From Lytechinus pictus (taxonomy: Eukaryota; Echinodermata; Echinoidea; Temnopleuroida; Toxopneustidae), in NCBI RefSeq assembly GCF_037042905.1, contig NC_087252.1:4215501-4279500 (forward strand): a DNA stretch of 64,000 bases, in the 5' to 3' direction. Within the stretch, counting starts at the first letter, position 1; every line of letters starts with the position of its first letter. This document shows positions 1-11,400 of the stretch, one piece after another. The position numbers were made by a program, and so were the translations under genes. The notes below the pieces were generated by a model. The model was not told where the DNA came from. It did not search any database and was given only the letters and a program-made list of their open reading frames with translations.

Positions 1-1110
1 CCGAAATAGGGCCTAATGCAAAATTTTAAGATACCATATTTTTTTGTATTCATTTCCAATTTTTATTTATTTGTCAGTGTTTTGTTTGTCTCACTTTACT
101 GTTCAAACCGTATTATTTTCTTTAGCCTGGAGTACCCCTTTAGGAATAGGTATATAGCGGGGGATGTTGATTAGTGCCAGGATATATGATCCTTTTCAAA
201 GATTTTTTCTTCCAAGATCATTTATTTAGGTGTTTGAAGACTTTTTTATGAATAGACCCTACATTAGAAAGAAGAACAATAGCTGATAAAATTTATCGCA
301 ATATAACCATCATTGGCAAATACTTTATCATGAGCATGATGAGTGAAGTCTGTGAAGAGCATTTTCAAACAAAAGGAACTGATGAAAAGTGGGATTGCAT
401 TTCTTGTACAGAATCTCCATCGTGATATCATGAAAGGCAATTAAAAAAAATCTTTTTAAGCTTATTCGATATTTATTAAATCAAATTAGTAAATATATAT
501 TTACTACCTGCTGCCATTTCATGTTTAAAATGTAATATTAATTCAAGTTTGTAGGCCTATATGATAATGAATTACATTCCTTTACCCTTTCCTATATAGA
601 CAAGATTCTAAACTTGTAGGATGTGCAAATAATCATCACTAAATCTAAGTTAAATCTAGATCACTACCATGCCTAACTCTAATCCCCTAACAACAGCTTT
701 CTCTGCCTTCTGTGCGGTAATTCAACCCATGTTGTTAGGAGCTGATTTGTTAATGGATAATACTATACAGATTGTGATGTTAAGCGTTGATATCAGATGT
801 AAATAATGCATTATAGCCATCGCGGCGAGATTACCGGTTGTAACAGTGCCATTTGTTAGCGCAGTGTTAGTGAAATGTTACGCTAACAGCGTTTCTGTGC
901 GGCCGATACTGATTTACAGCGTATGCTTAAACAAATGCAACACCCCAATAATTTTTTTAAAAATATCATTATTATTATTATTTTCATCTGTCTATTATTA
1001 TTTTTTTAAGGGGGGGGGGTAAGAACCCCAGATCCCCCGCTTCCCAGAGCAATGTATCTCTTTCTCCTAAGTTTTGTCAATATTGAAGATCAATATAAAA
1101 AGTTGCATGT
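1..1110. other. no supported gene
   Basis: AT-rich DNA in which I recognise nothing firmly. One open + frame at 252-425 reads into a Cys-containing tail (KWDCISC) and stops at TGA; it could be the last exon of a gene lying upstream of the window, but I see no convincing splice acceptor and no family match. A G-run follows at about 1010-1020. Confidence 0.4.
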
Positions 1111-1112
1111 TC

Positions 1113-1165
1113 CTTGCACTGCAAAAACGCCATTGTTAATTTAACACAAGCCTGCAAGGTTTCGG
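1113..1165. repeat. terminal fragment of a CACTGCAAAAAC-type MITE
   Basis: It reads GCACTGCAAAAACGCC followed by an AT-rich stretch ending in TTAACAC. The same terminus occurs in inverted orientation at 4050-4090 and at both ends of the complete element at 15171-15417. Only one end is recognisable here, so this is a fragment or one end of a larger composite. Confidence 0.5.
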
Positions 1166-1316
1166 TCCACACCAGAGAGGTGCTGAAACAACACCGGTTT
1201 GGCAGGGGGGTGTCCCCCTCCCACGGTAAGGAGCTTTTGCAATTTTGAACTTGAAATCGTGCAATCTGATGCATACTTAATGAGGTAAAATAAATAAATC
1301 AGGACGGAGCATCGGG

Positions 1317-2200
1317 CACTTGGTTGGATCTTTGCAGAGGCAAGGGTGGTTGCCGTGGAACTTGACATCAGCAATGAGCAGTTACCAACAGAAAGACCTT
1401 CGATCAGGTAGATCTTGGAAGCAGAGCATCAGTCAGTCGACCGGCCCGATTGGTCAACGGTGGCTTCAAAGTCTAGTGTGGAGAAGTCCTATTGGAGGAT
1501 GCACAGCTAGAGAGGAAGCAAGACATATTACTCTACAGGAAGTAGGAGTGTGACCAAGGTTGGAATGTAACCTGGCATGTGATGTTGTTCTTCAGATAGA
1601 TAGTTCGAAGGAATTGCGTTGGATGCACATCCGCTGATTGTTACGACAGGGTAACGCCTTGGCCTCCAAAGAAGTCTTTATAGAGAGAGATCGAGATGAT
1701 GAAAAGTAGTTCTAGACATGCGCCTTGAAGAAACCCCCAAGAAGAAATCCTCTAGCACTTCAATCCGCAGAATAGATATTGGACAGAACTTTCGCTATAA
1801 CTTTGTGCCAGAAACAGTAAAAGACTCTGATGCATTTGATTTTTGTATTCAAAATGTTGTTTTATGCCTTGATGTATGCTTTATTTTTTGTTGCTTCCAT
1901 GGTTTCCCTTTCCTATTTTCTAACCTTTCTTATGTAATTCTCATCTTGACATTTTCCTGATCTCAATGCTACTCTCTTTGCTCTTTCTATCTATTTCTGT
2001 ATATAGATTGTTTTGGTTGTTAATGTAAGAACGGTACTCCCTTTATGTACTATGCCAATGTATATACCTGTATACTTTTAACGATGTTTTAATGTTTTAT
2101 TTTCTTCTTTGGAAGAGCGAGATAACATTTGAAGAAATTCATTTTTATGTTTTGTTGTTAATACCTGGTCCGAGGACAGCCCAGACTTGGGGAGGGGCTG
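1317..2200 (+). mobile_element. decayed LTR-retrotransposon 3' region (Gypsy-like pol remnant)
   Basis: Between about 1318 and 1500 one frame, broken by two stops, reads like the RNase H to integrase linker of Gypsy-type elements (for example VDRPDWSTVASKSSVEKSYW). It is followed by non-coding sequence and by a purine tract (TTGGGGAGGGG at about 2188-2197) in the usual polypurine-tract position just before an LTR. No intact reverse transcriptase or integrase remains, so most of the element is deleted. Assignment to Gypsy rests on the overall look of the linker and the tract, not on a domain match. Confidence 0.5.
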
Positions 2201-2592
2201 TGTAGCATAATGAGTTATACCTTTAACATGTATTTCATAGTTTAATCGTAGAGGGCGATATTTTAGTTGTGATATGCTTTGAGATTATTGGAGAAGTACG
2301 TCAGTTCGCTGGGAGCTGCGGTGGCGTGCGGTTTTAAGATGTAAGCTCCGAATAAATCAAGTTGAACTGTATACTGAATATCTCCCAAGTTGCTTCATTT
2401 GCATGATTTAGGGTGAGTGAGCGGGTGATTCGGTGTATTTCAGAGGAGCGAGAGAGTGTACCACGTTGCACAATATACTTTTGTGAGCGAACCTGCCCAA
2501 AAAGAGATATAAACGTGAGGAGAAGCGTGGACCGGGTTCTGGAGACTGCGAGACGGCAGAACGCTACCCCGACAGAGCTCGGTTACGCCACA
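2201..2592 (+). repeat. probable 3' LTR of the retroelement remnant
   Basis: It begins TGTAGCATAATG directly after the purine tract, contains an AATAAA signal near 2350, and can be closed at a terminal CA near 2592 (GGTTACGCCACA). No second LTR is present in the window, so both ends are estimates. An open frame from 2413 crosses the right edge and has no recognisable product. Confidence 0.4.
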
Positions 2593-2814
2593 ATACTATG
2601 CTTTTTTTTACCTCAAAGAAACAGGCATAGTATCCATAGATGGATATTGGCTGGCGGCTCATTAACATACAGATACAAAAAACATAAACAGTATCACTAT
2701 GATCCATGGAGTAACAATACTGCTCTGTAAGTTTGTGAAGAAATCGGAACCATAACGGCATTGCATCGTTTCAAATTAGGGCATTATTTACTTCTATTTG
2801 ATCTCAGTCTTATA

Positions 2815-2863
<49 letters not shown>

Positions 2864-3949
2864 AAATAAAATATAATACTAATACAAATAATAATGCTAA
2901 TACTAATAGGTTCCTTTTATCTCGCATTTCAAGACAGGGTAAATTCACACTGCGCTTTACATGAAACAAAATAAATAAATAGTTAACAATACAGAAAAGA
3001 TGTAGCTGCTGCAAGCTTAACAACAAACTAATGTATACCAGTCAGTCCTGATATCAGTATTAGTGTAACAATAGTCATATAGTGGGAGCATGAAGTTGAA
3101 CAATTCATGATTATACATAATTATATATGTTTGTTTGAATAATACTTGTTATAAAGATAGTAGTATGGTACTCTCTGTCACGAATTATTATGTATACTGT
3201 TGTATCACATTCATTTTCTATTCTGTTTTAGATTGCGCTGATGCATTTTGCACACAATGTATAATGCCTATAACACGAGTGGGCCAGACCACACATGTAT
3301 TTCAATAAAAAACGACTTGAGAAAATAACGTGTATATAAATATATAAATAGATAAATAAATAAATGCATATAATGTATATATATATGTATAAATATCATA
3401 TACCTGTAATATAATCTGATATAAACTAATAAATAAATAAATAAATATAATACATATCATATATGAGAAGGTATTGCTAGTACTCGGTTCGTGCCTGAAA
3501 AGTAGTCTCGATGAAAAGAAAAAAGTTGTTGCTTCATTCCCATACCAAAAACAGCTTGATTAACAGTTGCTAATCAGATAATAGAGACATGCGGTAAGTT
3601 GGTAAACTTACTTAAGGAGCATTCATGGCTCAACAAACAAACATATCGGTCTCTTAGTCAGTTTTACTTTTGTAGTCTTGCAAATTTGTGTCTTAGAAAC
3701 CAAATATCTTGCGCCTCTTTTCGTTCCTGCCCAGTAAATACTTGTAAGATTTTCTTTTTTTTACCGTCTGAATTGGCTTTCACCGTGTGAATGCGGCTAA
3801 TAACAATAAACACAATTACAATAATGATGAGGATTATTATTATCATCATCATAATTATTATTATTATTAATATTATAATTGTTATCATTATTATTATTAC
3901 TATTATTATCATCATTATGACTTATTAAGTAACCAAATATCATTCCCCA
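2593..3949. repeat. AT-rich intergenic DNA with microsatellites
   Basis: It contains an ATA/ATT trinucleotide run at 2817-2865, TAAA-type runs at about 3330-3460, and ATT/ATC runs at 3795-3925. The short frames here (poly-Ile, poly-Met) are products of these repeats. No gene is seen. Confidence 0.7.
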
Positions 3950-4090
3950 AAACCTGGGGGGGGGGGGGGATGATTGTACATGCCATCCCCCTCACCCCCC
4001 CCCCCCCCCGTTGTCTACGCCCCTGAAGTGGACCGATATAGATCCCAGGCTGGACAGGTGTTAACTTAACACCGGCGTTTTTGCAGTGTG
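3950..4090. mobile_element. fragments of two DNA-transposon ends
   Basis: A G-run and C-run pair is followed by GTCTACGCCCCTGAAG, the inverted form of the CAGGGGCGTAGAC terminus common among animal hAT-type MITEs. From 4050 to 4090 lies the inverted copy of the CACTGCAAAAAC terminus (GGCGTTTTTGCAGTGTG). Both appear truncated. Confidence 0.45.
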
Positions 4091-4499
4091 TGTGAGTTTC
4101 ACATCTCCTGCAGGTCGAGGGAAAAATGTGAAGTTTACATGCTAAAATACTTGTTGGCTAACAGCCCAAAGTCCAATTGGAACGGTCAATGTTTAGCGGC
4201 GAACCATTGGAAAATGCGCTCATGGGGGCGGGGGTGCAATAATCTTTCAATGTCTGGGCCTAGACTTTGAACGGATTACAAGTAATTTAATATTCAAGAT
4301 CTGAGTTAAGAACGTTTAAAGAGTAGAAGTAAATCCATATATATACCGGTGCACAATATCGGGAAAAGGTTGCAAACACAAGGCCTTCACTCTAGAAAAA
4401 AAAAACTTCGAGGGTTTTTCCCGCATTGACAAGAATATTCCAAATTGCCCTTTTTAAGGAGTGTTTAATAAAATTAGGTCTTCTATTTCGTATCATTAA

Positions 4500-4700
4500 C
4501 GCCCCACCCCTCTCTTTCTCTTCCTATCCTGTCATCTCTCCTCCCCCTCCCACTTTTCTGCCTGTTTACAGTTTCCCCTCCTTCCTCCCCCTTCTCTCTC
4601 TCTCTCCCTTTCTATCTATCCCCCGTCCCCAATGTCTCTACAAATCTACACCCCTTCCCACACTCTCGCAACCTCCTTCTTCCCTGCTTCACCTTTCCAG
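4500..4700. repeat. polypyrimidine tract
   Basis: About 200 bases are almost purely C and T on the + strand. A polypurine counterpart lies at 5370-5490, on the other side of the element at 4735-5270, so the two tracts could pair as a long homopurine/homopyrimidine inverted set. The 134-codon Pro/Ser/Leu frame across it reflects composition and is not a gene. Confidence 0.6.
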
Positions 4701-4734
4701 GATCCGGGTTCGTTATTCCGAAAGTTCATTACAT

Positions 4735-5270
4735 TCGGCCCCGGGGGGGCCACTTCCATTGACGAGTGGATACCATGCGCGACCACGGGGTCTCGAAAAG
4801 CACCCTAAACACGTATTTTCCATGTTCTGAAAATGCACCCCTTAACAAGTATTGGCGTCTGAAACCCTACCCTTAACAAGTATTGGAAACAAAACTATAC
4901 GCTTGGCAAGTATTCCCTGAAATGAACCCCTAAACAAGTATACAGCGATATTCTATTGTTGTGTCACGGGTCCGTCGGTCGTCGGTTTTTACCTAATTCA
5001 CACACCATTTGGTTTAGTACGGCCCCACCTTCCTCACCTCGCGCAAATCGGGTCTCTAAACACGTAGTGTTGGGGCAAAAAGGACATCCTTTATACAACA
5101 TTTTAATTTTGTTTTATTATCCCCGCAAATTTGAGCCTAAACACGTAGCTTTCCTAGCGAAATAGATACCCTTTTTTCATTATTTTTCTGTTTTTGACAC
5201 CCTTATCACGTTACGTACGTAACGTGCCCTATCTTGAAAAAGACATCCTTTTTACGTGTTTTTTTGGTGA
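4735..5270. repeat. G-tract-ended element with degenerate phrase repeats
   Basis: It opens with CCCCGGGGGGGCCACTTCC, close to the terminus of the insert at 31667-32194. Inside, the phrases CCTAAACACGTA and CCTTAACAAGTATTGG recur seven or eight times at uneven spacing. The right end is not defined. I take it as a non-autonomous DNA transposon or its remnant with internal repeats. Confidence 0.45.
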
Positions 5271-7000
5271 TGCCACTGATATGAAGCCAGTTCAGATTTA
5301 TCATTAATCAAGATCATCACCATAATTTTTTGTGACATCATTTTGCTACAGAAGGTGCAGCCATAGGCAAACAGAGGTAGGGGGAAGGTATATATAGGGA
5401 GGATGAGAATTGAGGAGAAGGGTCGAGGGGAGAAGGAGGGAGAAGGGATCCCCCGGAGGGGAGGAGAAGGCGAAGGCCGATAGGAGGACGAAAATAAGAT
5501 TATGTTAATATTCTACCGTTACAAACATCATGAGGCAATGTCACTACAATTTACGTGCTTTAAGCAAGACATGTTTATTAGGTATAAAGATTATCACCAC
5601 CATCAATTAGGGCCTAATACAAGTCCAAAGGAGAAAATATGTTATTTTTTTGTAACAACTAAAACTAAAAGCCATGTATTATGGTCTTTAAATTAATCAA
5701 CAATGTAAAAATGAAAAAAAAAAAGAACATTGGGGCTAGTTTCAGAATGAATTGCGATAAAACGAAATTCATGAAGTCAAATGCAACCTGATCTGTTTTC
5801 AACCAATGAAAATTAATGCGCGCATTAGGTACTTGTGCTTTTTTTATATGCAACTTTTCCTTCGAGGAGATATGGGAAGAAAAAAAACACCTTTTCACAA
5901 CAATAACAAGACAAGAACTGATCTAAAGCCTCTCCCATTTTATCCCCGAACCCCCATTGATTCCTTTTTACTCATTTTGTCAACAAAATACGTTATCAGA
6001 TCGAGGCTTGAGATCTGGTGTATTTACCAATCCTTCCAGAAAATAAATAGACATATTGCGGACACTAAGTCTACACCTCAAGTAAGTTATTTGGTCAATA
6101 CTTATTGTAGACATATAACATGTAGCTGTGTGTAGTGATTAAGATACGGTCAGTCAGGCGGTGATATAGAAGAATTGACGAATTTATTGGGAATCTATAA
6201 ACTACGTCATATCTTTCTATTATTCGTATTTCCTGTATGTTCCTCCATTGCGCATCACCTGTGCTGAAGGGGCTATTGTTTTTAATCGATATATGGATTG
6301 ATTCGTCAGCTGTGATAAGAATCCTTTGAAAAGCGAAATGGGAGAAAAGTCATTCTAACACATTGGAGGAATATGGATACTTTGAGTTGAATAGCTCAAT
6401 AGACGAGAGACAGACGTAGGCATATACACTAATACAGGTGAGAAGTATACCAAGAAGTATATAGTTATAGTCCTTTGCCTTATTATGCATGGCTGTATAT
6501 TAAGATGTTCTACAGTTCCACACTTGTCTTATTCAAAGTATTGTCTGCATTGACAATTGTTTATCTCAGAACATAATGCATTGTATGCTGAAAGCCGGCT
6601 TTCACTCTGAGAGATGCACTCAACCATATACGGTATAAGTCTATATACTGTATTTTAAAATCCTTCCTTAACTCCACATTTGACTCTTATATATACTTAT
6701 GACATGTTCATCATATTCACTAAATTTTAGTTGTCTCTCCATTAGCATGATTAGAAAAAAAACTAAATTCAAATGAGAATCGTAAACAAATATCACACAA
6801 AATACAAATAAACTTTATGTGTATGTATAGGAAAGGTGTCTATGCAGTAGCCAAGACAGGATATTCCTGTAATGATTATGATAAATGCAATTTATCTTCG
6901 CCATATTTCGGACTCGGTAAATTGCTATCAATTAGCTCAGTTAAGGTCATTACATAGTCCTTACTTTTCTTTCTTTCTTTCCTTTTTTATGTATACACAG
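5271..7000. other. no supported gene
   Basis: There is a polypurine stretch at 5370-5490, then AT-rich unique-looking DNA. A short open stretch at about 6857-6921 with several Cys codons (TGYSCNDYDKC) and a GT at its end could be an exon, but its end phase does not fit the next candidate exon at 7001, so I do not call it. The first half of the Ig domain expected upstream of 7001 was not found. Confidence 0.4.
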
Positions 7001-7163
7001 GGAAATCTCTCAACCCCGAGTGGACTTTGTTTTGTGCACGATCAGTTTAACGCTGGTGGACCATTCGCGTGTTACACGTATTAAAGGACTAGAATGGATC
7101 CAAATTTACCCACATACGTACCCCCATCCCCTCCTTGGAGAACATCACCACCTCCAACAGAAG
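7001..7163 (+). CDS. candidate Ig half-exon plus stalk of gene 1, with an in-frame stop
   Basis: A strong polypyrimidine tract and CACAG acceptor precede 7001, and GGTGAA forms the donor after 7163. In the only frame that joins the transmembrane exon, the first 27 codons look like the E-F strands of an Ig domain (SGLCFVHDQFNAGGPFACYT). The last part is a Pro-rich stalk (YVPPSPPWRTSPPPTE). Exon phase is 0 at the start and 1 at the end, the same as the second Ig half-exon of gene 2. A TAA at 7082-7084 separates the two parts. Possible readings are a null allele or pseudogene, a secreted form, an unrecognised short intron, a sequence error, or translation of a short form from the ATG at 7097. 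Upstream exons were not found in the window. Confidence 0.5.
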
Positions 7164-7913
7164 GTGAAAATATATTACTTCTTTCATCTGAAATTTCTTA
7201 TATTCTTATTGGCTTCTACTATATTGAATAAAAATGTTTCTGATTGAGGTTGATGAAGCGATAATCATCGCAATTAACAAACATCTAACATACTTTGTAA
7301 CATACCATGTTGTGGGCGTAAAGTTTTACCTACAAAACTTGCTAGCCCTCTCCTCCTTCGAAAATTGGTATGAAAATATTGCTATAAATGTTGAAACTGC
7401 ATATTCGTATACATAATTGTTATTGCATGAGTTAGCGAAAAGATCAATCTGAACAAAATTAAAACAATAGTGGGAAACGGGTCTCATTCTTACCCGTTTT
7501 AATTGACGACAGACATGACTGACCCGTATTAGTAAAAAATTGCCATTTAGGCTTAATGTGTATTTTCGTTTAATCAAACTTTAAATTTCTAGTAGGGCGA
7601 CACCTCCTCCCTAACCCCGAAAAGATAGCCGTCAATACGGTAAGCTTAATGTACGATTTTCAGGGTCAATTATGTCAAACAGGGGGCAACTTGGAGGGGC
7701 ATTATAATTATGCACAGCAAACATGTTCGATTTTTACAAAATTTATATTAAAAAAAAGTGTTACTCAACTTTTTTACTACAAAAGATAGGTTCAATAATG
7801 TGACTCGAATTCTTCTGCAGATTATAGGCTAGCCAACTACCAACTTGGCTCCATTTTTCACATTTTTCTTTTTTTAAATTAAAATATATTCACCACCCTT
7901 GTCCCCCATTTAG

Positions 7914-8372
7914 ATCCCTGTTCAAGCTGCCCTCGTCTGCTGCCTGGATGGGCTCTTGCTCTTCTCATTATTCTCCTTCTGGTTGTGGCTATCTCGGTGG
8001 GATTGAATATCATGTTCGTTCTCAGGCGGCGTCGTTTACAGAGAGATCTAGCCATTCAAGGTACGAAAAAGATTCAATTGAGAAAACGAGTAGTATAGGG
8101 TTTATTAGATGACGAAAATGGTAAATGTAATCATGGTGGTGAAGAGCGATGATGATCGAAATGAAGATGATGGTAAGAATGACCCATGATGATTGTGATG
8201 ATGATGATGGTGATAATGATGATGATGGTGGTGGTGGTGGTGGTGATGATGATGGTGGTGGTGGTGGTGGTGATGATGATGATGATGATGATGGTGATAA
8301 TGATGATGGTGGTGGTGGTGATGATGATGATGGTGATGATGATGGTGGTGGTGGTGATGATGATGATGATAA

Positions 8373-8406
<34 letters not shown>

Positions 8407-8459
8407 GGTGGTGATGATGATGATGGTGATGATGATGGTGGTGGTGGTGATGATGATGG

Positions 8460-8491
<32 letters not shown>

Positions 8492-11400
8492 ATGATGATG
8501 ATGATAATGATGCTGATGCTGATGATTGTTATGGTGATGATGTTGTTGATGATGATGATGATAAATGATGATGAAATTAAAGAACCAAAGAAGAGAAGTC
8601 ATAATTCAAAATAAAGAAGGAAAAGGAAAGTGGTCGAAGAAGGGCGATGCTAATGTAAAAGATGGCGACAATGATGATGACGGAGATGATTGTGATGATG
8701 GTGGTGATGATTACGAAGATGGTGGTGATGATGTTGGTGGTGATGATGTTGGTGATGATTAATGGTGGAGATGATGATGATAATGACGACGACGACGATA
8801 ATGAAGATGATTACGACGATAATCACAATGAAATTAAAGAAGAAGAGGATGAAGCAGTAGATGAATAAGAAGAAGATTAATAGAAGAAAAAGAAAAAGAA
8901 TAGGAAGAGGAACTAAGAAAAAAAAACCTTTGTGTGGTATATCCAGATAATGTTTTAGACATTAAAAATGCGTTTTCTATATTAAATAATAATTATTATG
9001 TCCCTAATATATTTTATCTTGCTTTGTGTATTTCTTTTCTAATTTTAGCCCACATGGATTTGCAGAAGTCATCGTTTATGCGGTAAGTTACTAAATATGC
9101 CAGAAAATCTAATTTTCTTAATTAAGAAGAGACCCCCAAAAATATTTCCACATTTTGTTGTTTTTTAATCTATTATTTATGACCATGCTTAAATTTATTG
9201 ATACATGTCTTATAATTAAAAAAAAAAGTTACGTGAAGCTATACATTTGAACTATAATGTTTGGAACAGTTTGCTCGGTCCGCGTAACGAGGAAGTCCTC
9301 GTTGTGTTGTGTGTGCTCAATCCAATGTGAATTTTGTGTGTCCTCGGTTTCCACCATGCGTGAACATATACTCATCCTCCCAAACACTCAATCAAACGCA
9401 TCCCCGCATTTACACGCCCACACATAAATATGCACACACGGTCATCCACTCCACGCACATGTACACAGCACACTCCCACATACGCATCCAAAGATACTTT
9501 TTCATATTCTCCATACTTTTAGGTGAAACTGTCCACTCACATGAAATGACGTACCTTTCGACCGAAAAACAAAAATGGACTAAAAATAAAACAATTGGCG
9601 GTGTTACAAAACTTCTCATCTATTTAACCATGGAGCTATTAACAAAATCAACCCCTGTAATGCGCATATGAATGTTAATGACCAGTAATTTGGAACATGG
9701 TTTGCATCGAATCAATCTTTTCTTAGATAACTAAAGTACTCAGATTTCTGATCCTCTCAGTATCAATTGGATTTTTTTTTCTTCAGTAAAACTAATGGTA
9801 ACGGAGTTTCACAACCCAACGGGTCAGATAAACAACCTATGCTTCGAACGAAAAGTAAGCGAATCTCCCTATTTCAGTTTATTTTCATTTATTTTAGGTT
9901 AACGTTGAAACATTTAAGAATATTTTAATGTCTCCAGTATCAAGAATACTTTATCGCACTTTACGGCTGCTCTAATTAGAAAAGCATTTCATCAACGTTT
10001 TTGTCCGACAACTCGTAAGATCTGACAACTTTTCGCTAATTTTGATTGGTTTAGAAGCAATGTTTCTACGGTAACTGCCAGATAATGTATAGTTTGTCGG
10101 ATAAAACATCAGACAAGTCATTTCACGAAACACTTCACAGGAAATCAGTATATTTTATAATAAGACTCCCAACTCTCTCACAATTATACCATACATCTTC
10201 CAAGCATTTTCTTTTGATACTTTGCGTCCCTTTTTTCTTTTCAGCCATTGCACTGAAGAAAAGTAGGATAGAAATTCCGCGGGAAAACATTGGTATTAGC
10301 GTGAGTCTGCGATCGATCGGTGATGGTCAATTTGGTCACGTGTGGAAAGGAGAGACACGTGGTCTGACGGTCAATGATGGTCACGTGATTCCAGTAGCTG
10401 CAAGAGAATTACCAGGTAAAACATATACTTTTTAATCCTTTCATTTTCCTCCAATATTATATGAAGCAAATTATATTGGAAAATTTTCTCTTCCGTGTAA
10501 AAGTAAAAGAGACCATTCTGTCCCCTCCCCTCAAAGAAAAAAAAAAGCCTGAATGAAGTGTAATGTACACAGCAAAAACTGTGGTGTTAACCGGTGCACA
10601 TAGAGGACCACACCAGTTATTTTACACCGGTGTTAAATTGGTGGTGTTAGTTTTACACCTCTAGGTGTTATTACAACACCTATGGTTGTTACATTTACAC
10701 TCTTTGGTGTTATGTTCAATCTCTAGGGTGTTATTTTAACACCTCAGGGTGTGGTCCTCTATTAACACCAATTGGTGTCAGTTTTAACACCACAGTTTTT
10801 ACAGTGTACATATTTTTTTTTAAAGTTCCCGTTCTTATTTCAATGCCATTCACACCCATTTGTGATTCAAAATATATATTTCTTCCATTTCAATCACAGA
10901 TACAAGAAGAAATCAAATATAATAACAATAAATCAAGTACAGATAACTCGAAATAAAGTAAAAACTCCGTAATGAAAAAACAAATGTTCATGAATTTTTG
11001 CCATTGGGCTTTGTATACATAAAAGTTAATGACAATGGAACGACTTTTCCTTCTCTGTAAAAGTATAGAATGCCATTCAAACAGTATTTTTAAATGAAAA
11101 GTAATTAATAATGGAAATATCTTCTCTTCCATGTACTAGATTCGCTGACCAGAGATGACGTCCTTGATCATCTTACGCCTATATGGAGATTAAAAACTCA
11201 TGAAAATATTGTCCAAGTTTACGGGTGCTGTTTAGAAACCGGTATGTAAAAAAAAAAAAAATTATAGCACCGTTTTATATACTCGTTGTTGAGTGAAGCT
11301 TGATTTAAGAGCATGATGGAATTACTTTTGGAGCTATGCTCAAACAAAATGTATTGTGCGATGAGCTCTTATTATATATTTTTATTGATTGTCTAGCTTA

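Noticed and set aside
4426..4830. 134-codon Pro/Ser/Leu-rich frame
   Set aside because: Follows the polypyrimidine tract and continues into a transposon-like element; compositional.
8105..8614. Long frames of poly-His, Asp/Gly and Met/Val
   Set aside because: All arise from the GAT/GGT microsatellite and overlap one another on both strands inside an intron.
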